Assembly (NCBI RefSeq): GCF_011801145.1
Contig: NZ_CP046172.1
Span: 7,936,001 to 8,000,000, forward strand
DNA from: Nocardia arthritidis
GTDB lineage: Bacteria; Actinomycetota; Actinomycetes; Mycobacteriales; Mycobacteriaceae
Direction: 5' to 3'
DNA: 64,000 nucleotides
Shown: piece after piece, positions 45,774-52,821 of the stretch
How positions within the stretch are numbered: position 1 is the first letter of the stretch
Layout: every line of letters begins with the position of its first letter
Notes under the pieces: model-generated
Databases searched by the model: none
The model's input: the letters and a program-made list of their open reading frames with translations, nothing else
What the model was told of the DNA's origin: nothing
Program-made: the position numbers and the translations under genes

Positions 45774-47395
45774 ACCGTTTGCGTGGCAATCCGTGGGCGG
45801 TGCTGATCACCCTGTGCCTCGGCTTCTTCATGACCCTCCTGGACACCACCGTCGTCGGCGTTGCGATGCCGAATATCATTGCCTCCCTTGGCCTCAGCTA
45901 CAGCGAGGTGCTCTGGGTGAGCAATGCGTACGTGCTGGTGCTCGCGGTGCTGCTGATCACCGCGGGCCGCCTCGGCGACCTGCTCGGCAAACGCAATGTG
46001 TATCTGGCGGGCGTCGCCGTGTTCACGGTGGCATCGGTGTGCTGCGCGCTGTCGCAGAACGCGGGCGAGCTGATCGCCGCGCGCGCCGTGCAGGGTCTCG
46101 GTGCGGCATTGCTGATGCCGCAAACCATGTCGATCATCGTCGCGATCTTCCCGCCCGACCGCCGCGGTACCGCGCTCGGCGTATGGGGCGCGGTGGCCGG
46201 GGTGGCGACCGTCGCCGGGCCGCCGCTCGGCGGGTTCCTGGTGAACGCGGCGGACTGGCGCTGGATCTTCACCATCAACGTGCCGCTCGGCCTGCTCGTC
46301 CTGGCGTTGGCCCCGTTGATAATTCCGGTGACCGCACGGCCGCCGCGCGCCGGGCGCTTCGATGTGCGGGGCGCGGTGCTGATCACCGTCGCGCTCGCGC
46401 TGCTCGCCTTCGCGGTGCAGGAGGGTCAGCGCTACCACTGGGGCACGGTGTGGTCGTTCGTGAGCATTCCGCTGTTGCTCGTGCTCGGGGCCGTGGTGTT
46501 CGCCGGCTTCGCGCTCAGTCAGTCGAGGCCGGGCGATCGTACGCCCATGGTGCCGATTCCCTTGCTGCGCAACCGAAATTTCGCGCTGATGAGCGTGTCG
46601 GCGATCGGCCTCTCGATCGGGCTGATGAGCATGGCCATCGGCTTCCAGCTCTACGCGCAATCGGTGCTCGGCTACTCGGCGCTGGCCGCCGGAATGATCA
46701 GCGCGCCGCTCTCGGTGGTCTCCGCGGTGGTCGGGCCGATCATGGGACGGTTGAGCGATCGGTTCAGCGGCCGCCGGATCGCCGCGGCCGGATTGGCCTT
46801 GTTCGCAGTGGGTTTGGTGATTTTCGCGCTCACCTCGCGGGTGGACAGCAGTGTCTGGGCGCTGGTGCCGGGCCTGGTGGTGATGGGCGCGGGGCTCGGC
46901 TGCGTCTTCGCGCCGCTGGCAGCCGTTGCGATGCACGATGTTCCGCCGGTCATGGCGGGTGCGGCGGCCGGTGTCATGAATGCGACGCGCCAGCTCGGCT
47001 CGGTGCTCGGCACCGCCGGATTCGGCGTGCTGCTCCAGTACGAGCTGACGAACAACCTTATGGGAGTGCGGGAATCGACCGTGTCGACGCTGCCGCCCGA
47101 GGCGCGGGCGGACTTCGTCAACGGTATCCATGGCGCGGCCGCCAACGGAATCGATTACGCCGCACTACAGACGGGCACCGCGGTACGCCTGCCACCCGAT
47201 GCGACACCGGAACTGGCACAACAGATTTCGGTAGTGGCACGGCAGGTGTTCGGCGATGGTTTCGTCAGCTCGATGCACATCGCGCTGTGCCTGCCGATCG
47301 TCGCGCTGCTGGCCGCCGCAGGATGCGCGCTGCTCACCAGGGAGCGCACCCCGGCGCCCAGCGAACCCGAGCGGGAGTCGGTGCGGACCGCATGA
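45770..47395 (+). CDS. MFS exporter, DHA2 (14-helix) family
   Basis: 541 residues from a GTG at 45770 that overlaps the PadR stop. Fourteen membrane helices. Family motifs: FFMTLLDTTVVGVAMPNI (motif D1), GRLGDLLGKRNVY (motif A), ARAVQGLGAALLMP (motif B) and GPPLGGFLVNAADWRWIFTI (motif C). These mark EmrB/QacA-type drug:H+ antiporters. The substrate is unknown; regulation by the upstream PadR is expected. Confidence 0.92.
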   Translation: MNRLRGNPWAVLITLCLGFFMTLLDTTVVGVAMPNIIASLGLSYSEVLWVSNAYVLVLAVLLITAGRLGDLLGKRNVYLAGVAVFTVASVCCALSQNAGELIAARAVQGLGAALLMPQTMSIIVAIFPPDRRGTALGVWGAVAGVATVAGPPLGGFLVNAADWRWIFTINVPLGLLVLALAPLIIPVTARPPRAGRFDVRGAVLITVALALLAFAVQEGQRYHWGTVWSFVSIPLLLVLGAVVFAGFALSQSRPGDRTPMVPIPLLRNRNFALMSVSAIGLSIGLMSMAIGFQLYAQSVLGYSALAAGMISAPLSVVSAVVGPIMGRLSDRFSGRRIAAAGLALFAVGLVIFALTSRVDSSVWALVPGLVVMGAGLGCVFAPLAAVAMHDVPPVMAGAAAGVMNATRQLGSVLGTAGFGVLLQYELTNNLMGVRESTVSTLPPEARADFVNGIHGAAANGIDYAALQTGTAVRLPPDATPELAQQISVVARQVFGDGFVSSMHIALCLPIVALLAAAGCALLTRERTPAPSEPERESVRTA

Positions 47396-47557
47396 TCAAG
47401 GTCGAACATCGGTGCCCGATCTCGGTCGAATGAGCCGTTGACCAGCCATCATGGCGACTTACCTGCTTGATGCCTTGGTCGCTTGATATCATGTTCGTGT
47501 CACGCAAGTGATGCCGAGGGTGGAGACCGCCCGGCCAAGACGGTCCCCACCGGTGGG

Positions 47558-47677
47558 TTAGTTAGTCCGCACTCGGCGGACCACTACAGTGAGCGCCCCG
47601 GCGATCACGGCAGCAACTGCTAAGACGATGCCGTAATCGACCGGGGCCTTGCACTTTTTCCGGCGATGTTTCGCCAT
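47558..47677 (-). CDS. 39-residue single-helix membrane protein
   Basis: A short gene with a very strong ribosome site (GAGAGGAGGTGG) 5 nt before the ATG at 47677. The product starts MAKHRRKKCKAP, highly basic, then one membrane helix (YGIVLAVAAVIAGALTVVV) and a basic tail RRVRTN. The basic-helix-basic layout is common in small bacterial membrane proteins; toxin, regulator and structural roles are all possible. It lies alone between the convergent MFS gene and the divergent LigD-polymerase gene. Confidence 0.6.
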   Translation of the reverse strand: MAKHRRKKCKAPVDYGIVLAVAAVIAGALTVVVRRVRTN

Positions 47678-47837
47678 ACCCCACCACCTCCTCTCTGGGC
47701 GCGGTGTCTGGACCAGAGTCCACCGCCCCGCGAAAGGAGGTAACGATCACATTACGACAGCCCACTGACCAGAATCGTTGGAATGACCCGTTTCGATCAT
47801 GGTTGACCCCCGACCAACCGCGGGGCATGGTGGGGCG

Positions 47838-48791
47838 ATGAGTGGGAGCGAGGTCAGAGCCGGGGTCGAGCTGACCAATCTCGACAAGCCGCTGTTCGAC
47901 GGGGCCGACGCGACCAAACGCGATCTGATCAATTACCTGGAGGCAGTGGGCGATCGGCTCGTGCGGCAGTTGCGCGACCGGCCGCTGTCGGTGGTCCGAA
48001 TCCGGCCGGGGCAGGAACCCTTCATGCAGAAGAACCTGCCCAAATACACCCCCGACTGGGTCGAGCGGGTGACGGTGTGGGCCGAGACCTCCAAACGCGA
48101 AGTGTCATATGCCCTTTGCAATGACGTGCGCACCCTGCTCTGGTTCGGCAACCAGCGCGCCGTCGAATACCACCCGACGCTGCAGACCACGGATTCCGCT
48201 CTGGGACAGACACATCTGATCCTCGACCTGGATCCCGCACCGGGACAACCGTTTCGCCAAGCCGTGCTCGCCGCCGAGCTGGTGCGCGAGGCACTTCGGG
48301 CCGACGGACTGGCCGGCGGCGTGAAAACCAGTGGGGCCAAAGGGGTGCACATCTTCGTCCCGCTGCGGCCCGGTATCCCGCTCGACGATGTCGCGGCCGC
48401 GACCCGCGCCGTCGCGGCCCGCGCCGAACGCATCGATCCCGCGCTGGCCACCACCGCGTTCATCCGAGAAGACCGGGCGGGCAAGGTTTTCCTGGATTCG
48501 ACCCGAGCGTGGGGCGCCACTATCGTCGCCGCCTACAGCCCGCGGGTCCGGCCGGGCACGCCGGTCTCCTACCCGATCGGCTGGGCGGATCTCGGGAATA
48601 TCCATCCGACCGAATTCACCATCCACTCGGCGCCGCGGGCGCTCGGCGAGCGCGATCCGTGGCAGGAACAGCTACCCGAACCGCAGGCGCTGCCGGAGGA
48701 TCTCATCGCGGAGGGGCACACGATCCCGGTGGCCCGGGTACAGGCGATGCACGAGGGCAAGCGACGCGCCCGGGCGCGCAAGACCACATAG
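47838..48791 (+). CDS. LigD-type primase-polymerase domain protein, stand-alone
   Basis: 317 residues from the ATG at 47838 (MSGSEVRAGVELTNLDKPLF). It covers the archaeo-eukaryotic primase fold of LigD PolDom: LTNLDKPLFDGADATKRDLI, QKNLPKYTPDWV, the metal motif LILDLDP, TSGAKGVHIFVPL (His) and TIVAAYSPRVRPG with PIGWADL near the end. Such proteins extend or fill DNA ends during non-homologous end joining. No Ku, ligase or nuclease domain is adjacent, so it would act with partners encoded elsewhere. Confidence 0.88.
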   Translation: MSGSEVRAGVELTNLDKPLFDGADATKRDLINYLEAVGDRLVRQLRDRPLSVVRIRPGQEPFMQKNLPKYTPDWVERVTVWAETSKREVSYALCNDVRTLLWFGNQRAVEYHPTLQTTDSALGQTHLILDLDPAPGQPFRQAVLAAELVREALRADGLAGGVKTSGAKGVHIFVPLRPGIPLDDVAAATRAVAARAERIDPALATTAFIREDRAGKVFLDSTRAWGATIVAAYSPRVRPGTPVSYPIGWADLGNIHPTEFTIHSAPRALGERDPWQEQLPEPQALPEDLIAEGHTIPVARVQAMHEGKRRARARKTT

Positions 48792-49090
48792 CCGGTTTCG
48801 CCCAAATGAGCCAATCTGTACTATTTCCCACGATTTTCACCATTTGGCCCACGGTGCCAACCAGCGCGAAACGCCCGCTGTCACGGCCCCTTACATGATC
48901 GCGGGAAGGTGACCGAATGTCGCCGATGCGCCAGATAGCTACTGGTGTGTCGCGCGCGCCACGCCGCGATTTCGGGGGGTGACGGCAAATCGACAGTTTC
49001 GCTGACAACGCGCATCGACTATAAATCGCATGTGCCGTTCCCACGTGTGATCACTTGTCTGTCATCCGATCTCCCCCGCCGGGAGGCGAT
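48792..49090. other. Intergenic region before the DUF2637-like gene
   Basis: 299 bp with no convincing gene. It probably contains the promoter of the gene at 49091. AT-richer patches lie at 48800-48850 and 48985-49030. No clear hairpin was seen after the LigD-like stop. Confidence 0.4.
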
Positions 49091-50590
49091 GTGACGATCG
49101 AGCACCCCCTCGAGGACGAGGTCACCCAGCTGGCGAAACGGGTCGAACGGGCCCGAGGACGTCTGGCCTACCAATTCGATCCTGCGCTGACCGAGGCGCT
49201 CTCCGAAGACGAGCTGCGCGCGGAACGCGAACTCGCCGAACGCATTCGCGATCAGGACCGCGACCAGCGCTGGAAACAGACGCAGGCCGCGGCGGCCGCA
49301 GCCGACCGGGCCAGGCACACCACGGAAGCGATCGAAAAGGCCGACATGCGTGACCTATTGATGGCTCGAAAGGCGATCGCCGCACAGCGGCGAGAATCGA
49401 GCCCGCATGCCAAACTCGCATCTCTGTATCGGCATCGATCCTGGTCGCTACGCGCTTTGGCCGCTGTCGTCGCGGCGGGCATGCTGTGGTCGGCGGTCAA
49501 CGTGCAGCACAACATCGCACCGGGCGGCCCGAGCGATCCGCTCTACTGGTTCAGCTATCTGCTCGAGGCGATGATCAGCGTCTGCCTGATCATCATCATG
49601 ATCGGCACCAACAAGGTGGCCGAGTGGGGGGTTCTGGACAGTCGCAGGCAGGTCGTCACGGCCGAGGTCGCGCTGCTGGCACTCACTGTCACCCTCAATA
49701 CCTACCCGTACATACGCAGCGGCGCCTGGTTCGACGCGGCGGTACACGCCGTCGCACCGGTCATGATCGGCGTCGCGCTGCTCATCCACGACGCGGCGAG
49801 TTCGCGCTACGGGTTCGCCATCGCCAGGGCCACCGATCAGGTACGGGAACTGCCCGATCCGGCCGAACAGATCCGGCGCACACTACCCGCGGTGGCGTAC
49901 CGGCTGAGCCGCCCGGCGCTCGCGGCGGCATCGGTGGCCGCCGAATCCGAACCCGATGCGCTCGAGGTCGCGGCCGAGGGCGACGCGGACGATGATGCGC
50001 CGCAGACCGTCGAGATCGAGTTGGAGGCCGTCGAGGCGGCGCTCGACGAGGAGCAGCCCGCCAAGCCCAACGGGCGCGCGCCCAAGGCGCCGATGGTAGC
50101 CGAGAAGAGCCTCCCCACGGCCGTCGAGAAGCCCGCGTTGAACGGCAACGGCAAGAAGTCCGTCACCGCGGCGAACGGTAAGGCCAAGCCCGCGACGCCG
50201 ACCACGGCCACGCCGACCACCGCGGCACTGCTCGCCGAAACGCCGACCACCGCGGCACTGCTCGCCGAGCACAACGGCAGCGAGAAGAACGGCACGGCGA
50301 GCACGATCGTCGGGAAGTCGGCGCCGCGTGCCACCACACCGCTCGAGCCGGAACCGCCCGCGCCGCCCGCCACGGTGAAGCGGCCCGCACTGGAGACCGA
50401 AACCCGCAGCGCGCCATCGACGGTGCGCAACGGCAAGGATTCCGTGCTGGATCCGGAACCGGACCTTTCGGTCCGGCCGACCACCAACATCTACGACACG
50501 GGCCAGTTCCGCGTCGCCGACATCCTGGAGCAGGAACTCGCCGAACTCCAGGCCGAACGCCGCCGCGCCCGCGCGAACAAACAGCGGTAA
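49091..50590 (+). CDS. DUF2637-like membrane protein with long disordered tail
   Basis: 499 residues from a GTG at 49091, preceded by GGGAGG. An N-terminal helical, charged stretch (about 1-110) is predicted coiled. Four membrane segments (about 118-230, containing RALAAVVAAGMLWSAVNVQHN and LLEAMISVCLIIIMIG) resemble DUF2637 proteins, some of which are linked to conjugative elements. The C-terminal 240 residues are Ala/Pro/Thr/Lys-rich and low complexity, with a 30-bp tandem duplication (TPTTAALLAE twice, 50211-50270). The last 30 residues form a charged helix (DILEQELAELQAERRRARAN). Function unknown. Confidence 0.72.
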   Translation: MTIEHPLEDEVTQLAKRVERARGRLAYQFDPALTEALSEDELRAERELAERIRDQDRDQRWKQTQAAAAAADRARHTTEAIEKADMRDLLMARKAIAAQRRESSPHAKLASLYRHRSWSLRALAAVVAAGMLWSAVNVQHNIAPGGPSDPLYWFSYLLEAMISVCLIIIMIGTNKVAEWGVLDSRRQVVTAEVALLALTVTLNTYPYIRSGAWFDAAVHAVAPVMIGVALLIHDAASSRYGFAIARATDQVRELPDPAEQIRRTLPAVAYRLSRPALAAASVAAESEPDALEVAAEGDADDDAPQTVEIELEAVEAALDEEQPAKPNGRAPKAPMVAEKSLPTAVEKPALNGNGKKSVTAANGKAKPATPTTATPTTAALLAETPTTAALLAEHNGSEKNGTASTIVGKSAPRATTPLEPEPPAPPATVKRPALETETRSAPSTVRNGKDSVLDPEPDLSVRPTTNIYDTGQFRVADILEQELAELQAERRRARANKQR

Positions 50591-50603
50591 ACCCTTGTGC
50601 GCC

Positions 50604-50634
50604 CGTCCCGGTCGGCCGCGGTCCGGCCGGGACG
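50604..50634. terminator. Hairpin between convergent genes
   Basis: cgtcccgg / ccgggacg, 8-bp arms enclosing a secondary ggcc-rich loop, between the DUF2637-like gene and the end of the lanthipeptide operon. Confidence 0.65.
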
Positions 50635-50642
50635 GTCACCAC

Positions 50643-50819
50643 TCAGCCGTTGGTGTGCAGCGTCGGGTGAGTGCAGCAGCAGGTGCCCTCATCCCAGGAG
50701 CAGTAGAACTCCGGAGCGCCCAGCATCGCGGCGCCCTCCGGGGCCGGGCTGGTCTCCGGAAGCCGCTGCAACAGCGCGACATCCACGCTGAGCCGCAAGT
50801 TCTCGAAGTCGAGACTCAT
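50643..50819 (-). CDS. lanA1: Class IV lanthipeptide precursor peptide 1
   Basis: 58 residues from the ATG at 50819, with AAGGAGG 8 nt upstream; a GTG three codons earlier overlaps that site and is rejected. The leader contains DVALLQRLPETSP, shared exactly with precursor 2. After a spacer of equal length both have GAP. The presumed core (residues 37-58) begins EFYCSWDEGTCCCTHP and holds four Cys, one Ser and several Thr, suited to lanthionine and methyllanthionine rings. Last gene of the leftward operon. The core's exact boundary is inference. Confidence 0.88.
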   Translation of the reverse strand: MSLDFENLRLSVDVALLQRLPETSPAPEGAAMLGAPEFYCSWDEGTCCCTHPTLHTNG

Positions 50820-50920
50820 CGATTTCACCTCCTTCCATCGTGCACGTCGACGACCCGATTCGCCGAGTCGTCCGGTTCAGGACGAATTCATCTGTGCCGG
50901 TGGTCGTTTCGTGACAGGAG

Positions 50921-51088
50921 TCAACTGCGGACGCAGCGGGTGCATTGGGTGCCCTCTTCCGTCACGGTGCCGGTGACATCGGGCGCTCCCGGTATCGCGG
51001 CGGCATCGTTCGTCGGGCTGGTCTCCGGAAGCCGCTGCAGCAGCGCGACATCGGTTGTCAGCTCTCGGCCCTTCGATTCGAGATCCAT
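50921..51088 (-). CDS. lanA2: Class IV lanthipeptide precursor peptide 2
   Basis: 55 residues from the ATG at 51088, with GGGAGGTG upstream inside the protease gene's last codons; the protease stop is only 5 nt away. The leader has the same DVALLQRLPETSP block and GAP end. The presumed core is DVTGTVTEEGTQCTRCVRS, 19 residues with two Cys, five Thr and one Ser, so at most two thioether rings. It differs almost completely from core 1, so the one LanL would have to process two unrelated cores. Confidence 0.88.
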   Translation of the reverse strand: MDLESKGRELTTDVALLQRLPETSPTNDAAAIPGAPDVTGTVTEEGTQCTRCVRS

Positions 51089-51093
51089 GTAAT

Positions 51094-52821
51094 TCACCTC
51101 CCTCCAGCGAGAAATCCGGTCACCGCATCGGCGACGACGCCGTGCGGGTCGGTAGTGAGTTCATGTGTCCCGGTGGGTAATTCGAGATATCGAACGGGTT
51201 TGCCGAGGGACCGCAGCCGGTCAACCAGCAACCGGGACTGCCCGACCGGCACCATGGCGTCCCTGGCCCCGTGCGCGATGAACAGCTCCGCATCGATCCG
51301 GTGGCAGCGCGGCAGGACATCGGCCGGTGCCGAGCGGCCGTCCAACCGATCGATCAGATCCCGGATGCCAGGCGTCGCATCGTCGTACAGCCTGCGCGCG
51401 GACAGGAACGGGGCGAGGACCGCGCAACGGTCCCACAGATTCGGTTCGTCTGCGACGGCCAGCAGCGCCAGAAACGCGCCGTAGCTCTCGCCGTACAGCC
51501 GCAGCCGCGGCAGCCCGGATGCCGAACGGGCGGCGTGTAATTCGCGGGCGATATGCAGGATGTCGGCGAGATCCGGCCCGCCCCAAGCGCCCTGGATGGC
51601 CCGAGTGTGGCGGTCACCGTAACCGGTACTGCCACGCTGATTCGGCGCGACCACCACCAGACCTGCCCCGGCGAGCCGGTGCAGCAGCGGGGTGTGCTGC
51701 AACCGCCACGCCGACAGCGGCCCGCCGTGGACGGCCAGCACGATCCGCTCGGCCCGGCGCCAGTCCGCGGCGCCGTGGACGATCGCCTCGATGGGACCCG
51801 CTGGACCGGCGAAACTCTCCACCCGCACCGGACTTTCACCGCCGGACTCGGGTAACCGGAACTCCGGATCGTCCGGCGGGGCAACGGTGATGAGCCGGGC
51901 GGGCGCGTCCGGGGTGGACCACACCGTGGTGAGCGCGTCCTCGGTCCAGCGCACCGGGGGCAGCGCGCGGCCCGGCGGCACCGGCAGCTCGGTGCTCGAA
52001 TCGTCGTCGAGGCGATAGACCGACAGTGCGGACCGCACCCCGATCTGCCGTTCCAGCAACAGTTTTCGGCCGTCCGGCGCGACCGCCAGCGGACGATAGG
52101 GCTCGCCGCCCGGATTGAGCGCGGCCGGGAATCGGAGTCCACCACGGCCGACGACGGCCCAGCCGAGTTTGCGCGCCCCGGACGCGTCGGTGCCGAAAAT
52201 CGCCAAACCCGTTGCGGGATCGGTGAGCAGCACGCCGTCGTGGCTGCGGTCGTGGACATCGAGCAGCGTGGTCCATGATCCGTCCCGCAGGTCGACGGCG
52301 AGCACCCGGGTCGCCCCGTTGGCCACCGCGCTCTGTTCCATGGCGAGCACCATTCCCGAGGATTCCAGCGGCAGGCCGGTGGCCAGCACGCCCGGCACTC
52401 GGGCGAGCCGCTCGGTCAAACCCGGTGGGGTGAGCTCGATTCGCCGTATCTCGGTGTGCGCACCGTCGGGAACCAGTGCGAGCCCGATCCGGTCCGGGCG
52501 CGGTGCGCGAAAGATGCGCAGGCCGTTGGGAATCGAATCGGTCAACCGGATGCGCGCGCCATCCGGTTCGTACAACCACAGCGCGGGATCGGCGGCACGA
52601 CTGTCGTAGACCAGAATTCGGCCGTCGTCCATGACGAGCAGCTGCGGATGATCAACCGCGCCGAGCGCCGGACCGGGCAGCCAATCCCGGCCCACTCGCC
52701 GCCATGTTCGCAGGTCAAGGCCCGGAACACCTTCTCCGGCAAGACAAGTCGCGTGGGTCGCGGCGGGTGCGAGCCGGAATTCGAAACGCACCGGGACCGA
52801 GCCACCGGGCGGCGCGGCCAT
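51094..52821 (-). CDS. lanP: Prolyl-oligopeptidase-family (S9) serine peptidase, likely leader protease
   Basis: 575 residues from the ATG at 52821, which overlaps the LanL stop (ATGA); an upstream extension is not needed. The N-terminal two thirds form a beta-propeller-like region. The C-terminal alpha/beta-hydrolase domain has nucleophile LYGESYGAF (Ser), acid AHGARDAMVP (Asp) and TGTHELT (His), plus SAWRLQHTPLLHRLAGAG. No export signal, so it is cytosolic. A prolyl oligopeptidase (FlaP) removes the leader in the class III flavipeptin pathway. Both precursors here end their leader with GAP, so cleavage after this Pro is proposed. Confidence 0.86.
   Translation of the reverse strand: MAAPPGGSVPVRFEFRLAPAATHATCLAGEGVPGLDLRTWRRVGRDWLPGPALGAVDHPQLLVMDDGRILVYDSRAADPALWLYEPDGARIRLTDSIPNGLRIFRAPRPDRIGLALVPDGAHTEIRRIELTPPGLTERLARVPGVLATGLPLESSGMVLAMEQSAVANGATRVLAVDLRDGSWTTLLDVHDRSHDGVLLTDPATGLAIFGTDASGARKLGWAVVGRGGLRFPAALNPGGEPYRPLAVAPDGRKLLLERQIGVRSALSVYRLDDDSSTELPVPPGRALPPVRWTEDALTTVWSTPDAPARLITVAPPDDPEFRLPESGGESPVRVESFAGPAGPIEAIVHGAADWRRAERIVLAVHGGPLSAWRLQHTPLLHRLAGAGLVVVAPNQRGSTGYGDRHTRAIQGAWGGPDLADILHIARELHAARSASGLPRLRLYGESYGAFLALLAVADEPNLWDRCAVLAPFLSARRLYDDATPGIRDLIDRLDGRSAPADVLPRCHRIDAELFIAHGARDAMVPVGQSRLLVDRLRSLGKPVRYLELPTGTHELTTDPHGVVADAVTGFLAGGR

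Noticed and set aside
50820..50828. GTG start three codons upstream for precursor 1
   Set aside because: That codon lies inside the AAGGAGGTG ribosome site; the ATG at 50819 has ideal spacing.
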